11,737 nucleotides of DNA from Elusimicrobiota bacterium (lineage in GTDB: Bacteria; Elusimicrobiota; Elusimicrobia; UBA1565; UBA9628), in assembly GCA_028871595.1 (NCBI GenBank), contig JAGWMT010000083.1, positions 1-11,737 of the forward strand. The letters are read 5' to 3'. Shown piece by piece: positions 5,657 to 11,737 of this stretch. Under the pieces are notes generated by a model. The model searched no databases and was not told the DNA's origin. It worked only from the letters and a program-made list of their open reading frames with translations. Both the position numbers and the translations under genes were made by a program. The first letter of the stretch is position 1; each line of letters starts with the position of its first letter.

Positions 5657-6482
5657 GCGCCCCTCCTCCCGCCGACGCTTCCGGGTGGTCGCGCGCCCCC
5701 AGGCCCGCGCGCGCCGCGCGCGGCTCTTCGCCGCGGTGTGCGCGACGGCGATCCTGGGAGCCGTCGCCTTCGCGTCCGCGCGCCACGCCGTCGGCGCGCT
5801 CATGCGCGTGCGCGCCGCGCTGCCGGGCGGCGCGCCGGGCGTTCCCGTCGAGGCCGCGGTGGACGGCGTCGCCGAGCCGTTCCGCGCCTTGGCGCAGAAC
5901 GCCGCCGACGCGGTGAAGGGATCCGCCGGCGAGAAGGCCGCCGAGATCCGGCGCCGCTTCCCGTGCGTCGCCGACGTGACGGTGCGGCGCGGCTGGGGAG
6001 AGAAGCGCTCCACCTTGACGCCGGTTCTGCGCCGGGCCGTCGCCCCCGCGCTGCGCCGCGGCCGCGCGGCCGGCTACCTGGCCGACGACGGGACGGTGTT
6101 CGCGGCGCCCGAAGGCGTGTACGCGCCGTCCGGCGCGTCCGCCGACGTGGGCGACGCCGCCGACGGCGACCGCCGCGCGCTGGCGCGCGAGTGGCCGGCC
6201 CTGACCGCGCCCGGGGCGTTCCCGTCGCCGCTGGTCGAGATGTCGTACGTCTCGGCCGCGGACGGCTGGCAGGCGCGCCTGGCCGACGGCACCACGGCCC
6301 TGTGGGGCCGTTTGGACTACACGAAGGACAAGCTGGCGCGGCTGGGCGAGGCGCTCAACGACGCGCGCGGGAAGAATCCCGGCGCGTTCTCCGCCGACCT
6401 GCGCTGGTTCGAGGACGGAAAAGTTCTGCTGCGACCGGCCGGCCAATCCTTGGCCGCCGGGCCCCATGGAGGCGTACGATGA
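5649..6482 (+). CDS. ftsQ: Cell division protein FtsQ (DivIB family)
   Basis: FtsQ is a bitopic inner-membrane protein that links FtsA/FtsZ-dependent early divisome assembly to FtsB-FtsL and the septal synthases. The 277-residue product has a very basic cytoplasmic tail (1-24, nine Arg in the first 24), one membrane helix at about 26-48, and an Ala/Pro/Gly-rich linker. A POTRA-like segment follows at about 100-155 (RRRFPCVADVTVRR). The beta domain ends with WGRLDYTKDKLARLGEAL (219-236) and ADLRWFEDGKVLLRP (249-263), which match the family's characteristic end. GTG at 5649 is chosen because GAAGG at 5638-5642 is six bases upstream. It overlaps the murB stop by 8 nt and the ftsA start by 4 nt (ATGA). 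Sequence identity to well-known FtsQ proteins is weak, so the name rests on topology, terminal motifs and position between murB and ftsA. Confidence 0.88.
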   Translation: MSRRPSSRRRFRVVARPQARARRARLFAAVCATAILGAVAFASARHAVGALMRVRAALPGGAPGVPVEAAVDGVAEPFRALAQNAADAVKGSAGEKAAEIRRRFPCVADVTVRRGWGEKRSTLTPVLRRAVAPALRRGRAAGYLADDGTVFAAPEGVYAPSGASADVGDAADGDRRALAREWPALTAPGAFPSPLVEMSYVSAADGWQARLADGTTALWGRLDYTKDKLARLGEALNDARGKNPGAFSADLRWFEDGKVLLRPAGQSLAAGPHGGVR

Positions 6483-7735
6483 AGCGCATGCGCAGAAGCG
6501 GCCCGGAGCTGATCGCGGGCCTGGACATCGGCAGCGGACGGGTGACCTGCCTGATCGGCTCGCCCGATCCGGCGACGGGCGTGGTGAAAGTGCTGGGCGG
6601 CTCCAGCGTCGCCTGCCGCGGCCTCAAGGGCGGCGTGGTGATCAACATCCTGGAGGCCGCGTCCGCCGTCACGCGCGCCGTCGAGGAGGCCGAGTCCGCC
6701 GTGAACGCCACCGTCTCTTCGGTGTGGCTGGGGGTGCGCGGCGCGCACCTGCAGTCCTTCAACAACCGCGGCGCCTACAACATCGCGCGCACCGACCGCG
6801 AGATCACGGCCGACGACGTCAACGCCGTCGTCTCCAGCGCGCGCGCCATCCCGCTTTCCTCCGACCGCGAGATCCTGCACGTGGTCCCGCAGGGCTTCTC
6901 CCTGGACCGCCAGCGCGGCGTGCCCCATCCGGTCGGGATGGAGGCCTCGCTGCTGGAGGTGGACGTCCATCTGGTCACGGCGTCCAGCGCGCACCTCAAC
7001 AACATCATGAAGACCGTCGCGCAGGCGGGCTTCGAGGTGGTGGAGCCCGTGTACGGCCTGCTGGCCGCCGGGGAGACCTTGGTGACGCCGGAGGAGAAGG
7101 AGCTGGGCTCCGTCCTGATCGACATGGGCGGGCAGTCCATCTCCATCGGGGTCTACTGCGAGGGCGCCATCAAGTACTCGAAGGAACTGGGCCTGGGCTC
7201 GGACTTCATCACGCGCGATCTGGCCGTCGGCCTGAAGACCTCGATCGCGACCGCGGAGAAGATCAAGGTGGAGCACGGCATCGCGCATCCGTCTTTGCTC
7301 AACGGCGACGCCGACATCGAATGCAACGGCATCGACGGCCGCACGCCGATGCGCATCAAGACCAGCACCATGATGGGCATCATTCTGCCTCGGGTCGAGG
7401 AGATCTTCTCCATCGTGGCGGAGGACCTGCAGAACTCCTCCTACGCCGACGTGGTGGCGCCGGGCGGGGCCATCCTGACGGGCGGCGGCTCCATGATGCG
7501 CGGGACGCTGGAGGCCGCGACGCAGATCCTGGGCGTGCCGGTGCGCCGCGGCGTGCCGCATCCCGACTTGATCCTGGCCGACGAGCAATGGCTTTCGCCC
7601 GTGTATTCCACCGCGCTGGGCCTGCTCCAGTACTCGACGTCCCCGCGCTGGGGCGGCGTCAACGCGCGCGTCGTCTCGCGCAAGCGTCCGGTGTGGATGC
7701 GACGGATCACGACGATGCTTGAGGAGCTTTTCTGA
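6479..7735 (+). CDS. ftsA: Cell division protein FtsA
   Basis: FtsA is the actin-like ATPase that tethers FtsZ filaments to the inner membrane and recruits later division proteins. The 418 residues contain the actin-fold phosphate-1 motif AGLDIGSG (13-20), phosphate-2 VLIDMGGQS (212-220) and the adenosine motif AILTGGGSMM (331-340). The FtsA-specific 1C domain lies between about 85 and 165. The last residues, VWMRRITTMLEELF (405-418), form the amphipathic membrane-targeting helix. ATG at 6479 has GGAGG at 6468-6472, six bases upstream, and overlaps the ftsQ stop as ATGA. The earlier part of the same open frame (from 5738) is the shadow of ftsQ. The stop at 7733-7735 overlaps the inferred CTG start of ftsZ. 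Confidence 0.97.
   Translation: MKRMRRSGPELIAGLDIGSGRVTCLIGSPDPATGVVKVLGGSSVACRGLKGGVVINILEAASAVTRAVEEAESAVNATVSSVWLGVRGAHLQSFNNRGAYNIARTDREITADDVNAVVSSARAIPLSSDREILHVVPQGFSLDRQRGVPHPVGMEASLLEVDVHLVTASSAHLNNIMKTVAQAGFEVVEPVYGLLAAGETLVTPEEKELGSVLIDMGGQSISIGVYCEGAIKYSKELGLGSDFITRDLAVGLKTSIATAEKIKVEHGIAHPSLLNGDADIECNGIDGRTPMRIKTSTMMGIILPRVEEIFSIVAEDLQNSSYADVVAPGGAILTGGGSMMRGTLEAATQILGVPVRRGVPHPDLILADEQWLSPVYSTALGLLQYSTSPRWGGVNARVVSRKRPVWMRRITTMLEELF
7721..7726 (+). promoter_or_regulatory. Shine-Dalgarno supporting a CTG start for ftsZ
   Basis: GAGGAG at the 3' end of ftsA lies five bases before CTG at 7732-7734. That CTG overlaps the ftsA TGA as CTGA. No ATG, GTG or TTG in the ftsZ frame lies between the upstream in-frame stop (7720-7722) and 7792, so this site decides the start. 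Confidence 0.65.
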
Positions 7736-8862
7736 GGATACAACTCGCCGAAGAGCTGGACGAGAAGCGCGCCGTCATCAAGGTCCTGGGCGTGGGCGGC
7801 GCCGGCTGCAACGCGATCACGCGCATGGTCGAAGCCGGCCTGGAAGGCGTGGAGCTGATCGCCGCGAACTCCGACGCGCAGGTCCTGCGCCGCTGCGCGG
7901 CGCACGTCTGCGTGCAGCTGGGCGAGACTCTGACGCGCGGCCTGGGCGTGGGCGGCGACGCGTCCCGCGGCCGCGCGGCCGCGCTGGAGAGCGAGGAGCA
8001 GCTGCGCGAAGTGCTGCGCGGCGCGGACATGGTGTTCGTCACCACCGGCATGGGCGGCGGCACCGGCACCGGCGGCGGTCCCGTGGCCGCGCGCCTGGCC
8101 AAGGAGATGGGCGCGCTGGCCGTCGGCATCGTGACCAAGCCGTTCGATTTTGAGGGCCTGCGGCGCACGTCCATCGCCGAGCAGGGCATCCAGGAGATGC
8201 GCCAGTCGGTGGACACCTTGCTGGTGATCCCGAACCAGCGCCTGTTCGACGTGATCGACCCGGAAACGTCCCACGACGACGCCTTCCGAGAGGCCGACGA
8301 CGTCCTGCGCAAGTCGGTCCAGTCCATCACCGACCTGATCACGGTCCCGGGCATGATCAACCTGGACATGAACGACCTGCGCGCGGTGATGAAGGACGCC
8401 GGCGAGGCGCTGATCGGCATCGGCGAGTCCTCGGGCCCCGGCCGCGCGATGAACGCCGCGCGCGAGGCGATGACCTCTCCCCTGCTGGAGAACGTGGTCA
8501 TCGACGGGGCGAAGGGCCTGATCGTCAATATCGCCGGGCGCAAGGCCACGCTGAAGACCTCCGAGATCGAGGAGATCATGGCCACCATCCAGGGCACGGT
8601 CAGCCCGGACGCCAATCTCAAGATGGGCAACGTCTACAACGAGTCGTTGGGCGACGCCATCCGCGTGACGGTGATCGCCACCGGCTTCCCGTCGCGCCGC
8701 ACCCGCGGCATGCACCGCGCCGTCGCGCGGCCGGGCCTGGGCGGGCGCTCCGCCGCGGTTCCCGACGAGCCCTCCGACGCGAAGCTTCTTCAGAGCATGA
8801 ACGAGCCGGACCGCTGGACGAAGCCGGCCTACCTCCGCTTCAAGGTGAGAAAACTGCGATGA
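7732..8862 (+). CDS. ftsZ: Cell division protein FtsZ, probable CTG start
   Basis: FtsZ is the tubulin-like GTPase that polymerises into the division ring. With the CTG start it has 376 residues: KVLGVGGAGCNA (17-28) for the first nucleotide loop, the tubulin signature GGGTGTGG (108-115), and the T7 loop NLDMND (210-215) with both catalytic Asp positions kept. A short linker of about 40 residues leads to a C-terminal WTKPAYLRFKVRKLR. KPAYLR echoes the usual D-I-P-x-F-L-R peptide that binds FtsA, but the very end is strongly basic. GTG at 7792 is the only conventional upstream-most start. It would begin inside the GTP-binding loop and delete strand 1, so it is rejected. CTG at 7732 overlaps the ftsA stop (CTGA) and has GAGGAG at a good distance. 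Its stop overlaps the next gene as ATGA. Confidence 0.95.
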   Translation: MRIQLAEELDEKRAVIKVLGVGGAGCNAITRMVEAGLEGVELIAANSDAQVLRRCAAHVCVQLGETLTRGLGVGGDASRGRAAALESEEQLREVLRGADMVFVTTGMGGGTGTGGGPVAARLAKEMGALAVGIVTKPFDFEGLRRTSIAEQGIQEMRQSVDTLLVIPNQRLFDVIDPETSHDDAFREADDVLRKSVQSITDLITVPGMINLDMNDLRAVMKDAGEALIGIGESSGPGRAMNAAREAMTSPLLENVVIDGAKGLIVNIAGRKATLKTSEIEEIMATIQGTVSPDANLKMGNVYNESLGDAIRVTVIATGFPSRRTRGMHRAVARPGLGGRSAAVPDEPSDAKLLQSMNEPDRWTKPAYLRFKVRKLR

Positions 8863-9938
8863 CCCTTCAAGAGCTCCTCCAGACGTTGGTCAACAAGCAC
8901 GGCAGCGACCTGCACGTGCGTTCCGGCGGTCCGGCGTACATCCGCGTGGACGGCGACCTGGTGCAGGTCTCCCCGGACGCCGTCCCGGCGCCCGACGTGG
9001 AGCAGATGCTGTCCCAGGTGGCCACGCCCCGCGCCAAGAAGATGTACGAGGAGCGCGGCGAGTGCGACTTCTCCTTCCAGGCCGGCGAAGTCGCGCGCTT
9101 CCGCGTGAACGCCTACCGCCAGCGTCAGAAGCTCTGCATGGCGGTGCGCTATATCTCCACGCAGATCCCGAACCTGACCGATCTGCGCCTGCCGGTCGCG
9201 ACGATGAAGAAGATCGCCGACAACAGCCGCGGCCTGGTCCTGGTCACCGGCATCACCGGTTCGGGCAAGTCGTCCAGCCTGGCCGCGATGATCGACTACA
9301 TCAACGACAACCGCGCCGAGCACGTGCTGACCATCGAGGACCCCATCGAATTCGTGCACAAGGACAAGAAGGCCATCGTCACCCAGCGCGAGATCGGCGA
9401 GGACACCCAGACCTACGCCGAAGGCCTGAAGATGGCCATGCGCCAGGACCCGGACGTGGTGATGATCGGCGAGATGCGCGATCCGGAGACGACGTCGGCG
9501 GCGCTGACCGCCGCGCTCACCGGCCACCTGGTCTTCGCGACCTTGCACACGATCGACGCGGTGCAGACCATCGCCCGCGTGGTGGACATGTATCCGCCCC
9601 ACCAGCAGACGCTCGTGCGGCTGCAGTTGGCGGAGTCGCTGCGCGCGATCGTCAGCCAGCGCCTGCTCCAGTCCACGAAGGGGGGGCGCGTGCCGGCGGT
9701 GGAAATCCTGATCAACACGCCGCACGTGCGCAAACAGATCGAGGACAGCAAGTCGAGCGAGATCGTGCAGGCCCTGCAGAAGGGCCAGTTCTACGGGATG
9801 CAGACGTTCAATCAGTCGCTCGTGAAGCTCTTCAAGGACGGCCTGGCCAGCGAGGCGGAGGTTCTCTCCGCCGCCTCCAGCCCCGACGACTTGAAGCTGG
9901 CGCTTCGCGGCATCGACCAAGAGATGAAGCCGGTTTAA
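8859..9938 (+). CDS. pilT: Type IV pilus retraction ATPase, PilT/PilU family
   Basis: PilT-type proteins are hexameric cytoplasmic motors that depolymerise type IV pili for twitching motility. The 359 residues carry the N-terminal PAS-like domain with SDLHVRSGGPAYIRVDG (16-32) and Walker A GITGSGKS (131-138). The Asp box is VLTIEDPIE (156-164), Walker B is DVVMIGEMRD (199-208) and the His box is TGHLVFATLHT (221-231). The C-terminal region has IVQALQKGQFYGMQTFNQSL in place of the AIRNLIRE-type motif of classical PilT, which is closer to PilU-like relatives, so the subtype is open. ATG at 8859 overlaps the ftsZ stop as ATGA, with AAGGTGAG at 8842-8849. No other pilus gene is in the window, so its translational coupling to ftsZ is unusual. 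Confidence 0.93.
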   Translation: MTLQELLQTLVNKHGSDLHVRSGGPAYIRVDGDLVQVSPDAVPAPDVEQMLSQVATPRAKKMYEERGECDFSFQAGEVARFRVNAYRQRQKLCMAVRYISTQIPNLTDLRLPVATMKKIADNSRGLVLVTGITGSGKSSSLAAMIDYINDNRAEHVLTIEDPIEFVHKDKKAIVTQREIGEDTQTYAEGLKMAMRQDPDVVMIGEMRDPETTSAALTAALTGHLVFATLHTIDAVQTIARVVDMYPPHQQTLVRLQLAESLRAIVSQRLLQSTKGGRVPAVEILINTPHVRKQIEDSKSSEIVQALQKGQFYGMQTFNQSLVKLFKDGLASEAEVLSAASSPDDLKLALRGIDQEMKPV

Positions 9939-9950
9939 GGAGACACGAGC

Positions 9951-10667
9951 ATGTTCGCGGAAGGCTATATCGGCATCGCGGGGACCATCGGGGTGGGCAA
10001 GTCCACTCTCACGGTGGATCTGGCCCGCGCGCTCAACTTCGAACCCATCCTGGAAGAGGTGGACGGCAACCCCTACCTGGAGCATTTCTACAAGGACATG
10101 AAGGGCTACGGCACGATGATGCAGGTCTGGCTGCTGAACCACCGGTTCCGCCAGCACCGCGAGTTCGTGACCCGCATCAGCCTGGGAAAGATCCGCGGCG
10201 TGGTGCAGGACCGCACCATCTGGGAGGACACGATCTTCGCGCGCATGCTCAACGAGCATCCCGACAAGATCATCACCGACCTCGACTACAACACCTATCT
10301 GGACCTGTTCGACAACATGGTTCTGCGCGAGCTGGTGTTCCCGCAGATCCTGATCTACCTGGACTGCCAGCCCGAGACCGCGATCAAGCGCATCAGCTCG
10401 CGCGGCCGCGTGATGGAGTCGGCGGTCAGCCTGGACTACCTGCGCATGCTCAAGGCGAACTACGAGCAGTTCATCGGTGAGATGGAGCAGGCCGGCGTGC
10501 GCATCCTGCGCATCAAATGGGAGACCTTCCAGCCCGTGAGCGAGGTCGTGCGCCTGGTGCACGAGTACTCCCTCAAGCCGTCCAGCTTCACGAAGTGGGT
10601 GCGTCCCATGCGCAAGACGCCGAAGATGGACCCCAAGCCCCTGGCGCCGAACCATGCCTCTGTCTGA
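9951..10667 (+). CDS. Deoxynucleoside kinase (dCK/dGK family)
   Basis: This enzyme phosphorylates a deoxyribonucleoside to its 5'-monophosphate using ATP or another NTP, for nucleotide salvage in the cytoplasm. The 238 residues show the P-loop GTIGVGKST (11-19), EEVDGNPYLEHFY (35-47) with the catalytic acidic residue, and MMQVWLLNHRF (56-66), which contains the base-contacting Gln. DRTIWEDTIFA (87-97) is the family's D/E-R-S/T motif, and the Arg-bearing lid is near 147-153. These are typical of bacterial deoxyadenosine/deoxyguanosine kinases, but substrate choice cannot be read from sequence. The C-terminal 25 residues are basic and Pro-rich, an unusual tail. AAGGAG at 9937-9942, embedded in the upstream stop codon, sits eight bases before ATG 9951. 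Its 3' end overlaps pgeF by 14 nt. Confidence 0.92.
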   Translation: MFAEGYIGIAGTIGVGKSTLTVDLARALNFEPILEEVDGNPYLEHFYKDMKGYGTMMQVWLLNHRFRQHREFVTRISLGKIRGVVQDRTIWEDTIFARMLNEHPDKIITDLDYNTYLDLFDNMVLRELVFPQILIYLDCQPETAIKRISSRGRVMESAVSLDYLRMLKANYEQFIGEMEQAGVRILRIKWETFQPVSEVVRLVHEYSLKPSSFTKWVRPMRKTPKMDPKPLAPNHASV

Positions 10668-11367
10668 GACGATCATTCCGTCGTGGACCGAAAAAGACGG
10701 GCTCCTGCGCGAGCCGCGCCTGACGGCGCTTGGGATCAAGCATGGGTTCACGACAAGAAAATTGGGCAACATGAAGGATGTGTCGCGACGCGGCGAAGCC
10801 GCGGCGCTTCTGTCCTTGCCCGCCCCGCTGACATTGAAGCAGGTTCACGGAATCACGATTCATGACGGCACGAAATCGAACGCCGGTCTGGAAGGCGACG
10901 GGTGGATTCTAAGCCGGCCCGGCGTGACCGTCGGCGTGTATGTCGCGGACTGCGTTCCTTTGTTTCTTTGGTCCAACGACGGCAAGGCCGCCGGGGTGTT
11001 CCATGCCGGCTGGCGGGGGACGGCGAAACAAATGGCGAAGTCCGCCGTGGCGGCATTCAATGAGCGCCTGGGAATCCCTGCGTCGAACCTCTCTGCTGCG
11101 ATCGGGCCCCACATCGGGCCGTGCTGCTACAAGGTCGGTCCCGAACTGGAAAAAGATTTTCCCGAATCCTCTTTCGTTCGCCGTGATGGATCCATTTATC
11201 TCGACCTCGCCGCGGAGACCCGCCGTCAGTTGACCGCGTCGGGTGTTTTGGCCGAAAACATCGGCGCCCCGGCGCCGTGCACGTCGTCCCATCCGGAAGA
11301 TTATTTTTCATTTAGGAGAGACAAACAGGACGCGCGTCTTCTCGCGCTTCTGTCCCTCGACCGATGA
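10654..11367 (+). CDS. pgeF: Purine nucleoside phosphorylase / peptidoglycan editing factor PgeF (YfiH/YlmD, DUF152 family)
   Basis: The YfiH/YlmD family has been shown elsewhere to act as a purine nucleoside phosphorylase/adenosine deaminase, and in E. coli to keep L-Ser out of peptidoglycan stem peptides. The 237 residues carry the conserved set GIKHGFTTR (27-35), KQVHG (62-66, H65), VADCVPLFL (97-105, C100), FHAGWRGT (116-123, H117), AIGPHIGPCCYKVG (149-162) and YFSFRRD (217-223). H65, C100 and H117 are the expected zinc ligands. It overlaps the kinase gene by 14 nt without a clear Shine-Dalgarno, so coupled translation is likely. It ends in an ATGA overlap with hisC. Codon use is clearly more A/T-ending than in its neighbours (for example GGATTC/ATTTAT-type choices), which suggests a different history or relaxed selection. 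Position in a murB-ftsQAZ operon fits the cell-wall role. Confidence 0.93.
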   Translation: MPLSETIIPSWTEKDGLLREPRLTALGIKHGFTTRKLGNMKDVSRRGEAAALLSLPAPLTLKQVHGITIHDGTKSNAGLEGDGWILSRPGVTVGVYVADCVPLFLWSNDGKAAGVFHAGWRGTAKQMAKSAVAAFNERLGIPASNLSAAIGPHIGPCCYKVGPELEKDFPESSFVRRDGSIYLDLAAETRRQLTASGVLAENIGAPAPCTSSHPEDYFSFRRDKQDARLLALLSLDR

Positions 11368-11737
11368 GCTTCCTTATTTCTCCTCGCCGCGCCCTGCGCG
11401 ACGTGTTTCCCTATCAACCCGGCAAGTCCATCGCCTCCGTGCAGCGCGAATTGGGGCTGAAGTCGGTGGTGAAGCTGGCGTCCAACGAGAATCCCCTGGG
11501 AGCCGCGCCGCGCGCGATGGCGGCCTACCGCAGGGCGGAAAAGTCCGCGGCCCTCTATCCCGAAGGCGCCAGCCCCGAGCTGCGCGACGCGTTGGCCCGG
11601 TTTCATAAGGTCGAGCCCGAATCGGTGATCGTCGGGAACGGCTCCGACGAGATCATCCGGCTGCTGTGCGAGGCGTTCCTGGACCCCGAGGACGAGGTCG
11701 TGGTCTCGCAGTACGGCTTCATCCGCTTCAAGCAGCA
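11364..11737 (+). CDS. hisC: Histidinol-phosphate aminotransferase, N-terminal part (3' end outside window)
   Basis: HisC is a PLP-dependent fold type I aminotransferase that converts imidazole-acetol phosphate and glutamate to histidinol phosphate. The 124 visible residues contain VFPYQPGKSIASVQRELG, the substrate-arm motif KLASNENPLGAAP, and LYPEGASPELRDALA. VIVGNGSDEIIRLLCEAFL follows, with the cofactor-phosphate-binding GNGSDE, then DPEDEVVVSQYGFIRF. All are in the order expected for HisC. The PLP lysine would lie beyond the window. ATG at 11364 overlaps the pgeF stop as ATGA. GC-rich codon use returns here after the more AT-rich pgeF. A related aromatic-substrate aminotransferase of the same subfamily cannot be excluded from the N-terminus alone. 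Confidence 0.92.
   Translation, partial: MSFLISPRRALRDVFPYQPGKSIASVQRELGLKSVVKLASNENPLGAAPRAMAAYRRAEKSAALYPEGASPELRDALARFHKVEPESVIVGNGSDEIIRLLCEAFLDPEDEVVVSQYGFIRFKQ

Noticed and set aside
5738..6478. N-terminal extension of the ftsA frame
   Set aside because: Arg/Gly-only shadow of ftsQ; FtsA begins at 6479 with GGAGG and an ATGA overlap.
7792..8862. ftsZ starting at GTG 7792
   Set aside because: It would begin within the GTP-binding loop and delete strand 1 of the fold.
8829..10772. 647-codon minus-strand open frame opposite pilT and the kinase gene
   Set aside because: Low-complexity His/Leu/Asp/Val composition typical of an antisense shadow of GC-rich genes; the plus-strand genes have clear family motifs.
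1..11737. CRISPR array, insertion sequence, riboswitch or replication origin
   Set aside because: Reading through showed no regularly spaced repeats, no transposase, no terminal inverted repeats and no recognisable riboswitch or DnaA-box cluster.

Overview
The window is a high-GC bacterial chromosome segment carrying core cell-wall and cell-division genes. A run of tightly packed genes reads murB, ftsQ, ftsA, ftsZ, a PilT-type ATPase, a deoxynucleoside kinase, pgeF and hisC. Membrane-anchored FtsQ, a MurB with the type II layout and a type IV pilus motor fit a Gram-negative-type bacterium. My best guess is an under-sampled phylum such as Elusimicrobiota. That rests on general impression of gene content and order, not on any search, so treat the taxonomy as open.

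Layout. Positions 1-1250 are visibly lower in GC and hold only short plus-strand reading frames of unknown function. Several overlap end to start, and at least one frame is broken by an in-frame stop. The region looks like an accessory or decaying patch. At 1251-1469 on the minus strand lie tRNA-Lys(TTT), then tRNA-Glu(TTC), then a clear intrinsic terminator; neither tRNA encodes its CCA end. At 1502-4721 on the minus strand is a three-gene overlapping operon: a rhomboid-like membrane protein without the catalytic histidine, a secreted clan GH-A-like barrel protein that seems to lack its nucleophile, and a histidine-containing polytopic membrane protein. I recognise folds here but no defined function. 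A 35-nt divergent intergenic gap (4722-4756) separates this operon from the plus-strand division operon, which runs off the right edge inside hisC.

How the genes work together. MurB makes UDP-MurNAc for peptidoglycan. FtsQ, FtsA and FtsZ build and anchor the division ring. PgeF (YfiH/YlmD family) is linked in other bacteria to correct peptidoglycan precursor composition. The deoxynucleoside kinase (salvage) and HisC (histidine synthesis) appear to be metabolic passengers. Almost every junction is a start/stop overlap: GTG..TAG, ATGA, CTGA, ATGA, a 14-nt overlap and ATGA. The one exception is a 12-nt gap with a strong Shine-Dalgarno. Translation is therefore probably coupled throughout.

Most notable observations: ftsZ has no ATG/GTG/TTG able to give a full-length protein and appears to start at a CTG overlapping the ftsA stop. 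A near-consensus sigma-70-type promoter lies inside murB, upstream of ftsQAZ. The minus-strand operon pairs two apparently catalytically altered proteins with an uncharacterised membrane protein and is the best candidate for an undescribed system.
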